Positions 53,348 through 64,000 of a stretch of DNA of 64,000 nucleotides are shown here, one piece after another (the stretch's first letter is position 1; each line of letters begins with the position of its first letter). Under the pieces are notes generated by a model. That model was given only the letters and a program-made list of their open reading frames with translations, did no database searches and had not been told where the DNA came from. The DNA lies in contig NC_088929.1 of the NCBI RefSeq assembly GCF_038396675.1, positions 34,186,001 to 34,250,000 on the forward strand, written 5' to 3'. The position numbers were made by a program, and so were the translations under genes. The stretch is from Hydra vulgaris (lineage: Eukaryota > Cnidaria > Hydrozoa > Anthoathecata > Hydridae).

Positions 53348-56300
53348 TTAAACCATTTCATATGAATTATGTGCTGCCAGCTGTTTTCTAGATTGATTTA
53401 GACTTGCTCTTGTTTCCCTAACTGAGCCAGATTCAATCCTGAGGCCTATTGCAGCACCACTATATGTGTTTGCTCTTCGCAGACCTGTTGTTCTGTCTTC
53501 TCTAGATTGTCTTTCATTTTCAGTTCCATTCTCATCAGAGTACACATAACCAGTTAATCGAACATCATCTGAACCATTATTTTCTAAGGGAATCGGATGA
53601 AGCCGAAAATGCTCTAGCATGTCAAATATAGTTTCAAACCGAAGATGTTGAACGCGACAATTACCTTCTGAGTTTAGTGACATTCGCAAATGCTATATTT
53701 ATAGAGAAAATTTTATATTTTAAAAATATAAAATTTTTTCTAAGACTAAGTACAAAATGTAAGCAAACATTAATAAAAAAAACCATAATCAATAATGCAT
53801 AAAATTCAAAATTTTAAGAAAAAAATACTTAAGCCATGATACCTTTGAACGACCTTGCAAATTAAAAGTTAAAACATATTCACCACGGCGTGTCTCACTT
53901 TGACGAACTAAAAATACTCCATGCCAACTTGAACCTTGTTGTAGAACATGCATAGAAGATTGAACCCTAGTTATAGTACCATGAAACCATGGATATACAG
54001 CCAGTGGGTGATTTTCACCGAAGGGATTTGTCCAATCACACTGAGTTTCTTAAGAAAAAAAACTAATTATAAACTTATGTTTTAAATCAAGCTTTAAAAT
54101 TATCATTATTAACATATATTATTTTTCGTTTAAGCAGTTGCTTTTTTTTTCCATAAATATATGTACTACATATTAATGTGATTATATTAGTAATTTTCTA
54201 TTTAATAAAGTTACATTTAATACATTTAAAAAAATAAAGCCAAAAATGAATAAAAGAAAAAGACCTACAAAAAGGAGAAGATCTGCATTTAACAATTTAA
54301 AAATTTTTAAAAATTAAGTTATAGCGAAAACACAAGCAAAGTGAAATTTATAGCGAAAACACAAGTAAAGTGAAAAATCTTATTATAGCTTGTTTACATA
54401 AAAGTAAATTATTTCGTTGTAATATATTATATTTATAATAAAATATATTTATGATATAATATATAGTTTTTAATCTTTATATTATACTCTAGTTTTACTA
54501 AATTTTAAAGAATAATCAGGATAATTCCCTTTTTTTTTATTTTTTATAATTCACATTTTTTTTATCTAAATATTTATATTGTTTGCATGTCTTAACCCTA
54601 AACTCTGAAATAAAAACCTTGTTAAACAAGATGATCGCTGCATGCAGAAACAGATTGAGCGCAGTACTTCCAGGGGCATAGGGTCATTTTTACTTATATT
54701 TTTATACAAAAATTAAAAAATAATTTAAATCTTTTTGTATTAGTTATATCTTTATTCAAATGTATTAATTCTAGCTAACATTAGCTTAAAGCTAATATTA
54801 TCTGATTACCTAAATAATAGATTATCCTATAGCTAACAAGGTCTAAATTAAAACAAAAACATCAAATAGCGAAAAAATAAATTGTTTGCAGCTCCATCTC
54901 CTCCCAACCCTCCTCCTCCATTGCTGAGGCCGCTTTGCAGTAAGGGTTTTTTTTTTGTACATTACTTTGTAATTGTTATTTTTTTCAACTTAATATCTCT
55001 CATATTTAAATATTATCTTATATTAATCTCGTTTGGTGGGCTTTAAAATTGCATAAGTTACAGTTATAACTTAAGCATAAGTTTAAAGTTTAAGTTGCAG
55101 ATATACTGTAATGTATTATAGTGTAAACGCATTTGTTACAATATTACTTTTGGTCTTTTTTTTTACTTAACATGATACTTAAAAAAGTAAAATCACAAAT
55201 ATTACAATATTTAAAGTACTTTAAACAGTTATAGAAAACTATTTAATACTGACATGCTGACAATAAAACTAATAATTAAATAAACTATTTAATACTGTTA
55301 TAACTAATGCTGACAATAAAACTAATATACTGTTATAAATAATTCTGACAATAAAACTATTTAATATTGTTCATGCTGACAATAAAACACCTTTTGTTAT
55401 TAAAGAGTATTAAATTATTATTGTAAAACAGTAAAACATTGTTTTATTGCTGTTTTATACAGTTTTTAACATTAATAACAAAAAACGCGTTTAAAATAAA
55501 ATGAGGTGAATAAATAAAATTATTTTAATTAATAAATTAAAACATTATCGTCATAAAACTTTACACTTCATATTTGCGCAAAAACATGCTATATCCATAG
55601 ACAAAACAAGCCAAAGATCAAAGAAAATACATTAGATACCACATTTTTTCTAACTTATTGTTTCCTGATCTAGCGTACTAAAAGTATAATTAATTTTTTC
55701 ATTCTAATGGTTTTTATGTTGCTTTTCATTCAATTTTTTAGTTTAAATTGTTTTGCAATAAAAAGTGAGAGAAAAAAATTTGGCTTAATTAAGTCGAATT
55801 ATATTTCTATAAGTTTAAGTATATGCTTAAGTTAAAAAAAAAATTTTTTTTTTGAACAAACAGTAGAATAAATTTAAATTTATAATTATTGTCAGCGAGC
55901 GTTAAAATTCTTTAAAATTTTTTTTTTTAATTCAAATAGATTTCTTTTTTAAAAAATTCATTAAAAACAACTTACATATTTATAGAAAATGTTTAATCTT
56001 GATATCGCTTTAAATAAAAAATATTTTAAAAATGTTATTGTGTTTTTTATATTCTATTCAAGATTTCTTGTTAAATAAACTTTTAGTTAGACTCTTATTA
56101 GGTATTAACAACATATAAGATATGATATATAATATAACAAGATATAATATATAATATAACAATATATAACAAGATATAAGATATAACAAGAAACATTTGT
56201 ATGGCTAACTTTACCGAGTCTTAAAGTATAGCATATTATATATGTATGAGTATAAGTACTGAATAAAAAAATAAATTAAATTTAATAGTCGAGTAACTTA

Positions 56301-57653
56301 ACTCTAGTAACTGGTTGTTTTGATTTAGTTTATAGGTAAATTTACCATGATGTACTTTAAATCAAACTAAGTTTAACTTTAAAATAGAAGTAGGATATTA
56401 TTGGCTTCCACACTGAGATTTAAAGTAATTTTAATTCAAGAGAGCAAATGATCATACTTCTATTTAAAAGATAAATTTAGAGTGACATATTTCATGTACT
56501 TTATAAAGAACTTAAACAAAAAAAAAAGAAAAGAAAAAAAAGGTTCTAGGAAAAAATCCCTCGGAAAACTCTCCTTGAATGCTCTACCGATTTATCAGTC
56601 AATGTATGTACACTCCTTGCATGTTCTATCCACAGTCGATGTTTGTACATTCCTTACATAATCTATCTATTTGTCAGTTGATGTATATACTCTTTTTGTA
56701 TGTTCTACTTATTTGTCAGTTGATTTATGAAAAATGAAGGATTAAGGTTCTGTTTGTATTATAATACATATGTATAGAAAATTTATATTTTAAACAACTA
56801 TTATATTGATATATCATTTATTTTATGTACTGTAAAAAAAATCCAGGTGGATTTTTTCTGGGGAGTATCTTCTGGGGGGATTTTTTCCTGCTACCAAAAA
56901 AAAAATTGTGAAAATAATTTTTTAAAGAAATATTTAATATCAAAGGTGTAAAAAGCGATCTTGAATGAGGTGTGTCCCGATGGCAGCACACTTAATTTGA
57001 GCCTTCGCTAACTAAACAGAAGTATTATAACAATAAACACAAAAAGTAATTACCTTGAATCGGTGAAAGAACTTCAGGAGTATTAGTAGCTGCAGCTTGA
57101 CAATCTTGAGAAGAAGTATTATTGTAACCATTACTAATCTTAGGGTTTTGAACTGGGGGAACTGGGGCTTGATAAGTAGATCGTTCAGGTAGTGTATCTG
57201 TAATGAAATAAAACAAACTTAAAAATAAACATCAAATTCCAAAAAAAAAAGTTTTTTTTTTTAACTTTAAGGGGGGGATTTTTAGGTGCTTAAAGTGAGG
57301 AAAAAAAAAGTAAAAGACTGATTTTAAGTAAATCATCCTGTATTTTAAGAAAGATATAAAACATATTTTTCTTTTTTATAGTTTACTTTTCTACATATTT
57401 AAAAAATTTTGAAAAAAGAAAAATTTCAAATTGATGAATAGTTATTACCCTTATTACAGTGTCAAATGCAAAACTGGTGAAGAAAATCTCACCTAAATAG
57501 AGTTACCTGCAAATATGTCATTTTCTTGGTCAAAGATTGAGCGCAAGGGTTCTGATGATTCATTATCAAAAGAAGACTGTTGTTTAGCGAGTGGCGAAAC
57601 TATATGTCTTTTTGGTAAACTTCCAGCATTAGAAGCATGATTGTTTTGAGAAG
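53348..57653 (-). CDS. SH2B-family adaptor, 3' exons (SH2 domain), partial
   Basis: Four exons are visible: 57653-57507, 57197-57054, 54048-53843 and 53692-53348, all with GT-AG sites and continuous frame. The first two encode a Ser/Pro/Gln-rich linker ([31 protein letters not shown]). The SH2 domain starts with [10 protein letters not shown] and has the phosphotyrosine-binding Arg in [17 protein letters not shown]. It ends with [16 protein letters not shown] and DDVRLTGYV, signatures of SH2B1/2/3 (SH2-B, APS, Lnk). A short Arg-rich tail ends in SYEMV. The dimerisation and PH-domain exons must lie upstream; none was found up to 64000. The protein links activated JAK or receptor tyrosine kinases to downstream partners at the membrane. 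Confidence 0.88.
54049..57053. other. large SH2B-like intron with 40-bp repeat at 56570-56735
   Basis: Mostly AT-rich. Around 55245-55390 the phrase TGACAATAAAACTA is repeated at least four times. At 56570-56735 four diverged units of about 40 bp share CTCCTTGCATGTTCTA and TTGTCAGTTGATGTAT. No coding exon is recognised. Confidence 0.5.
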
Positions 57654-58146
57654 CTTTGAGAAAATATATTTAAATAAATTAAATAAAAACAAAATTAATG
57701 GGAGGTACCGCCACCCAATTATTTTCTAAAATAGCCCCTCTATGCTTGTCTACATATATGCAGGCCTTGGCGGGAGGTGAGAGCTTTAGCTCTTGCTTCC
57801 AGCTGAGGCCTGTATATATACACATAATATTACACTCTAAATTATATTGATAATATATAAAATTATTTAAATGATAAAAAACAAAACATTATTATTACAC
57901 TCTAAATTATTGCATAAAATATTTTATTTTATGTAATGAATCATAATTCATTACATAAAATAAAAATTATTATGCAATAATTTACTATTTTTCATATTAA
58001 TTACTTTAATATATTATTCACTTCTATTGTGGAATTTTTAATTGTTGTAAAATTTTTAATTGTTCTTAAAATGCCTGCATTCTAATTACAATAAGAAAAT
58101 ATAAAACATTTTTTATAAGTAGTAAAAACTTTTATAGCTTTTTTCA
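57654..58146. other. 5' flank/intron with SINE-like GC patch
   Basis: 57700-57830 has a GC-richer patch (GGGAGGTACCGCCACCC, GGCCTTGGCGGGAGGTGAGAG) that partly recurs at about 58585-58660 (GCTCGCC, CTCCCGCTGAAGCCT), each followed by TA repeats. These may be two copies of one short element. No exon is recognised. Confidence 0.35.
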
Positions 58147-58434
58147 AATTTTTTATCAAATAAGTAATGTTGTTGATAAATGAAGTGTGAGAAACCCAAA
58201 GACAATGCTTGTCTAAAGAATTTTTTATCAAATAAGTAACGTTGTTGATAAATGAAGTGTGAGAAACCCAAAGACAATGCTTGTCTAAAGAATTTTTTAT
58301 CAAATAAGTAATGTTGTTGATAAATGAAGTGTGAGAAACCCAAAGACAATGCTTGTCTAAAGAATTTTTTATCAAATAAGTAATGTTGTTGATAAATGAA
58401 GTGTGAGAAATCCAAAGACAATGCTTGTCTAAAG
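58147..58434. repeat. four near-identical 72-bp tandem repeats
   Basis: Copies start at 58147, 58219, 58291 and 58363 and differ at only a few bases (for example AATG/AACG, and ACCC/ATCC). Because 72 is a multiple of 3, two minus-strand frames stay open throughout. This is a by-product of the period, not a sign of coding. The array is flanked by AAATTTTT and AATTTTTTCACGG. Confidence 0.9.
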
Positions 58435-58656
58435 AATTTTTTCACGGCACAATCAATAACATTTATTATGTATATATTCTTGTTAGATAAACGTTACAAA
58501 CATATCCTTGTAACAAGTATAAAACCAAATTTTGTATTTAATAAACAACTTTGAATAAACAGATAGCTCGTGTAAAAACCAAAAGCTCGCATGGCTCGCC
58601 ATGTTAATTGCAGGAGAGCTTATCTCTGCTTTTGCGCTGATTTACTCCCGCTGAAG

Positions 58657-58658
<2 letters not shown>

Positions 58659-58732
<74 letters not shown>
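58659..58732. repeat. (TA)37 microsatellite
   Basis: Uninterrupted TA run of about 74 bp, followed by TACATACACACACACA. Confidence 0.95.
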
Positions 58733-58736
<4 letters not shown>

Positions 58737-59239
58737 CACACACACAAACATTTACCAAAGCCAAAAAAACATCAAACTTAAAACAATTAGCTAAAGACTA
58801 ATAAGCTGCTCACTAACTCAATTACTACATCCTATGAAAGATCAGTTGCAAATTAAATGCCTGTTAGATATATAGAGAAATTTATGTTAAAAAATCATGA
58901 AGTTTTTAGCAGAATTGAAATTAATACACCAATAATAACACCATTATTAATAACACCATCCAACTGCTTTATTACTTTAAAAGATCATAAAGACAACTTT
59001 TTAAACAAACCTACTGTCCATCTTTTAAATCTGGCAAAAAATGAAGAATCAGTAAACTTATTTTATGTAACAGTTGAGCTAATGTCTCAATAAACAAAAA
59101 ATGTCTCAATAAACAAAAAGGCAAAAAGGATGTAGATTGGTTAAATTAAAAATAAAACATTTTTATAAATTTCTAATTTTTTTATAATGATTTCTACCCT
59201 TCTATCATTAAAAAATCTTTTGAATGACGCAATTAAACA

Positions 59240-59430
59240 AATCCCAGTAAAATCTGTATGTTTTTCAGCTATCACAGTAAAATCCGTTTGTCTTTCAGCT
59301 ATCCCAGTAAAACCTGTATTTTTCAGCTATCCCAGTAAAATCTGTGTGTTTTTCAGCTATCCTAGTAAAATCTGTTTGTCTTTTAGCTATCCCAGTAAAA
59401 TCTGTGTTTTTCAGCTATCCCAGTAAAATC
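59240..59430. repeat. ~30-bp minisatellite (CAGCTATCCCAGTAAAATCTG)
   Basis: Six to seven copies of a unit with TTTTTCAGCTATCCCAGTAA; unit length varies between 27 and 31 bp. The plus-strand frame through it is an artefact of the repeat. Confidence 0.85.
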
Positions 59431-61139
59431 TCTTTTTTGAATTCAATTGATGGTATTAAAAGTTTCTGACATGTACTAAGGTGACTGGTTGGCTAAATAC
59501 ATTTTTTGCTTTTTAAGAATATCTTAAAATGGAAATTTTGGAGTTACTGTCTATTTTATAAGTAAAGCAGTAGAGTCTATATAACAAACTTTATATAAGG
59601 ATCATTAAAGTTAAAGCGATAAAAAATTTTGTTAAAAAAAAAAAGACAAATGTTTTTGAAACCCATTAGAATTAAATAACTTTAATCTTTACTAATGTTT
59701 TTATTTTAATGAAACAATTTTTTATATAAAGTATTAGTAGATATGCATAGTTTTTTTAATATATATATTGTGATCATAGAAATAACACATAATATTTTCT
59801 TTTAATTGCATTTAATAGCATATTTAATTTTAATGATATTTCTTATAATAACTTACAAGTTGGAAGTTGAAATTATTGTTTGGACGTAAATACGACAATG
59901 TGACAATAAAAACTTTTATTGCCAAAATTCATTGTGTGGAAGTGCTCAAATAAATAGCACATGCAAGTAGAGAATTCCATTTATTATTAAAAATTAGAGT
60001 TTTTTTAAAATAAAACTCATAATACTGGAACAAGGCATTAATAATATTATTTGTGATGTACATTTAACTTTCTTTTAGTAACTAAACATGGGGCAAAACA
60101 AGCACAAGAAAAAAAGAAAAATAATTTAAAGTATGTTATTGAATAGACTTGGTATTTCTCAAATATTTTTCCTGTATTTTCCTTTATTTTTTTCTTTATT
60201 TTATTTATTTTTCTTTATTTTCCTTTATTTTTATTTTCGTTTATTTGTTTTTACGTCTTTTTGCTTTTAAAAAAGTTTTTGCTATTTTTGACGTTTTTTC
60301 TCAATGCTTATATAATAGGAAAAAAAGAAAATAAATTGCTATTTATTTGTAAAATATATTATTTGATTAATTAATTTTATAATGAGAAATTAAATAAAAG
60401 AACAGCATGGTTTCTTTCATAAAATAATTTACCACGTCTGATATTGTTTCCTTTATATTGTCTATTTTCCAATGTTAATATGAATTACTAGAGATAATAC
60501 TAGTGATTGCTCTGTTTGAAAAAATGTATTTAAAAACATAATAAAAAAGTTTTAAATAGGCTCCTAAAAATTGCACTAAAAAATGCACTTACCCACAAGT
60601 GGGTATAAGACCCTAACCCCCCCCCCTTCAAAAAAAAAACTTCTCAATAGGACCCCAATATATTAAAAATTTTCCACTAGATATTTTTAGGTATTTATTA
60701 AGTATTACTTAAAAAAAAAAGTTTCGTAAATTTTGATAAATTCACTGCCTGACCCCCCCCCCCCCTATTTATGGGTTTTGGGTAGCCTAGCCACGGCTTT
60801 GGGTAGCCTAGCCACGGCTTTGGGTTTAAATGCACAATTTGGAAAATCTAACGAAAGTGCAGACTATTTCAATAGGGCTAGTGAAAACAATCAAATACTT
60901 TATATTTGAACATTAGTATTAATGACTTTTTATTTTTTTAAATAAAAAACTTGTTAAAAAATAAATTTACAAATAAGTAGCAATTAGTTTTCTTGCTGTG
61001 ATAAAAACAGTAAAGTTTAGCAAAAATATTTGAAAAACAATTTTAAAATTTTTCGTATTTCAAGCGCAAATAATAAAGTATTTTCTTAATATACTGACTG
61101 AAAAAAGTTGCAAATAAATTGTATATCAAAAAGTGTTTT
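59431..61139. other. intergenic, low complexity
   Basis: No gene is recognised. The phenylalanine-rich frame at 60149-60334 is a T-rich artefact. C runs lie at about 60617 and 60751. GGGTAGCCTAGCCACGGCTTT is duplicated at 60780-60824. Confidence 0.5.
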
Positions 61140-61445
61140 TATTTTGCTATGGAGCTGAATGGTGATGATAACCTGTTACTTTTTAAATGCACAACAAGGA
61201 ACCAAAGCATACTGCAAGGTCTATAAAATCATGGCCACCCCAATCCTGATCTGAATCCAATCCAGAACTTATGGAATGATATTGGAGTGTCTTTACGAGA
61301 TGAGTAAAGCTCTAATTTTAATGATTTTTGAGGAAAATTCAAAAAGTCTAGGATGCCACAACTGTCAAACAATGTCAAAGGCTTGTTAACAGTATGTCAT
61401 TAAGATGCACTAAAATATTAGAGAATAAGGGCTACTCAAAAAAAT
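61140..61445 (+). pseudogene. Tc1-like transposase C-terminal relic
   Basis: The plus strand reads HGHPNPDLNPIQNLWNDIG near 61230-61290, the third catalytic block (SPDLNPIENLW) of Tc1 transposases, with Q where the catalytic E is expected. Weakly matching sequence lies around it, including NNVKGLL. Everything upstream is lost or scrambled. Confidence 0.6.
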
Positions 61446-62819
61446 ATTAATGTTAGTGTTTTGATGACAACTTTTATACAGCACTATTTTTTTCTTTGAT
61501 GTGCTATTTCTATCTTTTTGTTGTAAAATTTTCAGTAATTATAGTTATACTTTAGTTAAAAATATTTTTTATTTTTTTTTATTTTTGTTGTATACTGTTT
61601 TAGCTAACAAATAGAAATTATTAACTTATATTTTTCTAATATCTTTAATAAAGAAAGAAACTATATTAACTCTAATGAAGAAAACATTAGGTGTGCTATT
61701 TCTGTATTCACCATACAGTGGTGTATTTGTTATGATAAACGTTAACTTTTTGAAAAAAATTTCCATCAAATTTTTAAAAACAACATTAAAAAAATGATTG
61801 TCTCTTAAATGAAAATTTTATAAGAAAAGGAAAAAAATAAAAATTAAAAAATTAAAAACTTGATTTTAAATAATCTTAGCATTTTAGTTTTTTGAGTAAA
61901 GTTATTATTTTTTGTGTTTTAGTAAAGTTGTTATTATTTTAAGATTTCTATTTTTTTTATTTTAAAATGTTTTAAAGCTTTTTTTTTTTGTTATAAGTTT
62001 TCTTAGCGAACTCTGAAAAATCCAAATTTTCAAAACATATCATCAGCTGAGGTCAAATCATCAAAACAAACTATTATTTGCATTGTCATATAATGGTGTG
62101 CAATCATTGAACAAGACTGTGCAATCTGATTATGACCAACCAGACCAAAGACTAACCAAGATAGTGCGATCGCTGATCAAGACTGCATACCTCAACAAGT
62201 TTCAGAAGGTTAAATGTAGAGTTAGTATATGAGACCTATTTAAGGTTTGATGTGCACAACAAGCAAACATATTTACAAAGTTTGTCAGTAATTTTAACTC
62301 ATTTGAACATTGCATTCAAATATGGCCGAGGAGATTCAAATCAATCTTTAACAGTTCATTATCAACAGCACTACTGGAGTTTGCCATTTTGATTACACCA
62401 AATATTAAAAAATTTCAAAGCTGCGTTTTGTCAAATACATTTTAGAATAGTTTTCCAAATAGACAGTCAGTTTTTTTCATAGCATTGTGTGTTTAGGTTG
62501 TATTTTGTGTGTACAATTTGAACCTAGCGTTTTGATGCATGGTTGGAATCAAACACCAAACAGTAACAGTTTCAGTTTTGTGATATAGAGTTTATTACAC
62601 AATGCATTTGAACCAATGAAGTTTAAGTACTTTTGTACTTTTTTTCTACAAGAAACTTTTTTAAAAGTAAAAAGGTAATCCTGAGAAATAGCGAAGTAAA
62701 AATAATAGTACTTAATTGTAAATGTAATTTGTTACATGTAGAAGTACTAAAGTATCAAAGTAAACGTACTTTGTTACACCCCAACCCTGCCCAACATTAT
62801 AACAAAACAGATTTTGACT
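61446..62819. other. intergenic, transposon debris likely
   Basis: CAGTGGTGTATTTGTTATG at about 61716 resembles the start of a Tc1 end. 62320-62450 has a coding-like MAEEIQINL start. No intact gene is present. Confidence 0.35.
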
Positions 62820-62821
62820 TA

Positions 62822-64000
62822 CAGTGGTGTGAAAATTATTAAGACCATTGTTGAAAAAGTAAATTTTTTGAATATTTCCTTTAAAGACACGCACACAATG
62901 TCATAAAATGGGCATAGTTCAGTATTTTGTGGATGCTCCTCTAGCTGCAATAAGTTTTTCAACCCTCTTAGGCATTCCATCAATCAGTCTTGGACACATG
63001 TCTTGTATTTCTGGATCATGTGTCCAAACCTCTATGAGCGCCTCAATCAATGCGACTTTTGTTGTTGGTTTTCTGTCGGCAATTCTCTTTTTGACTATCA
63101 TCCACAAGTTTTCTATCGGGTTCATATCAGGTGAATTACCAGTCCATGGTAGGATAGGAACATTATTACGATTCAAAAAGTTTGTAACAGAGAGTGCCCG
63201 ATGACACGGTGCACCGTCTTGTTGGAAGATGAAATCACCATCAGGAAAATGAATTGGAAGTTGAGGTAGAAGGCTTTTCTCTAATATGTTGATGTATTGA
63301 TGTTGATTCATTCTGCCTTCAACAATTCTAAGGGCTCCTACACCATGGGAACTTATCATTGACCATATCATTACTGAGGTAGGATGCTTGACGGTCTTTA
63401 CCAGACATTGCGGATGAAATTCTTCCCCAGAACGACGGCGCACGTACTGACATTTATCATCGAGTATCTCGAACATAGACTCGTCACTAAAGCAAACCTA
63501 AAAATACAAACACACTGTAAAAGCCTTGAGCTTACATTAGATTAACATCCTGTAATCACTGGTTACATGTTCAATTCATTTTGAATTCATGCAATAAACA
63601 TAGCCATTGCTACAATGTTCGATACATAAAACAATTGCACTAGTGGGTAATGATATTAAACATCATTATTATATGAAAAAATATGTTACATTTTGCTTCA
63701 ACTTAAAGTACATGATTGTAAGCTCTTATATAAAAAATGGTAAAGGGTAAAATACCTTTCTCCATTGTTCTGTGGTCCAATCTTTGTGATCCATGGCCCA
63801 TTGCAGCCGTCGCATTTGTTGAGCATTGGTCAAGAGCGGTTTTTTGAGCGGTCGACGTGCTACAAATCCATCTTGTATCAGCCATCTCCGAACACAACTT
63901 GTTGAGACATTGATCTGGTGCTCCTGCAGCACACCCTGGAGCTGCTTGCTGGTCATTCTTCTGTTTTTTCGAATGTTTGCAAGCAGAACCCTTCTTGCAC
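62822..64000 (-). mobile_element. Tc1 transposon, runs off the right edge
   Basis: One end is visible: TA (62820-62821) followed by CAGTGGTGTGAAAATTATTA, the classic Tc1-type terminus. The transposase gene runs leftward toward this end. The other end lies beyond 64000. Confidence 0.8.
62919..64000 (-). CDS. Tc1-like transposase, partial, with an apparent 258-bp intron
   Basis: Two open blocks are joined by a GT-AG intron, 63755-63498 (AAAG|GTATTTTAC ... GTATTTTTAG|GTTTGC), in phase 0. The upstream block (63756 to the window edge) has RKNRRMTSKQLQGVL and the recognition helix VSTSCVRRWL. The downstream block opens with the first catalytic Asp, CFSDES. It then has the second Asp in FIFQQDGAPCH and the catalytic Glu in SPDMNPIENLW with 34 residues between, the DD34E signature of Tc1. 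No stop or frameshift is seen in the visible part, so the copy may be young. The N-terminal DNA-binding part is cut by the window. Confidence 0.82.

Noticed and set aside
58082-58445. Two overlapping minus-strand repeat proteins of about 100 aa
   Set aside because: Both frames are open only because the 72-bp repeat period is a multiple of three. No start context or domain supports coding.
58591-58794. Frame with a long YIYIYI stretch
   Set aside because: Translation of the TA microsatellite.
59187-59426. Repetitive plus-strand frame
   Set aside because: Translation of a minisatellite of variable unit length; the frame is accidental.
60149-60334. Phe-rich membrane-like protein
   Set aside because: Artefact of T-rich low-complexity DNA.
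62908-63204. Plus-strand 98-codon frame
   Set aside because: Antisense shadow of the Tc1 transposase catalytic region.

Overview
This window looks like a piece of an AT-rich animal genome, most likely a cnidarian of the Hydra type. Spliced host genes with short GT-AG introns lie among many microsatellites, nested CR1/jockey-like LINEs, several Tc1/mariner and hAT remnants, and one full-length Polinton (Maverick). The species call is an inference from base composition, transposon content and protein resemblance.

Layout. 1-3.7 kb: a decayed coding remnant of unknown family and a complete but dead IS630/Tc1-mariner-like element with TA target duplication (1738-3713). 4.6-6.0 kb: a two-exon galactose-3-O-sulfotransferase-like host gene on the minus strand. 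7.7-12.6 kb: a dead LINE (A) split by a second, 5'-truncated LINE (B). 14-15.3 kb: a ~590 bp foldback repeat and a tRNA-like SINE head. 15.5-17.4 kb: a broken multi-domain element gene preceded by a dense heat-shock-element array and a TATA box. 18.0-37.2 kb: a minus-strand LINE (C) cut in two by a 16,545 bp Polinton (19742-36286) that has terminal inverted repeats and a perfect 6 bp target duplication, GCTATA. 37-64 kb: three more host genes on the minus strand, namely PHETA/sesquipedalian-like (39.9-40.8 kb), CD2BP2-like (46.3-52.4 kb, four exons, with a hAT relic in its large intron) and the 3' half of an SH2B-family adaptor (53.3-57.7 kb). MITEs and satellites lie between them. A Tc1 element with an apparent intron in its transposase runs off the right edge.

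The Polinton is the main system. Leftward genes: protein-primed PolB, a 50-aa ORF, a NUMOD-like protein, the double jelly-roll major capsid protein, a basic core-like protein, the 'GTPGLW' protein, two unknowns, a dUTPase-fold-like relic, an adenovirus pVI-like protein, a minor capsid candidate and the packaging ATPase. Rightward genes: a zinc-ribbon/PLA2-like N-terminal fragment, the integrase with C-terminal chromodomain, two small ORFs, an adenain-type protease, a fibre-like protein with a DUF2961-like end, and a viral SSB-like protein with an acidic tail. This is a virus-like set: replication (PolB, SSB), integration (INT), capsid (MCP, mCP), maturation (protease with matching cleavage sites), packaging (ATPase), and candidate entry or attachment factors (pVI-like, PLA2-like, fibre). 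PolB, ATPase, mCP, protease, fibre, SSB and the dUTPase-like gene each carry stops or frameshifts, so this copy is dead. MCP, the core-like gene, the GTPGLW gene, the pVI-like gene and the integrase core are still open. Nearly every Polinton start codon directly follows a TATATAAA(A)-type motif, a shared promoter-like signature that also separates the protease and fibre genes, which now read as one frame.
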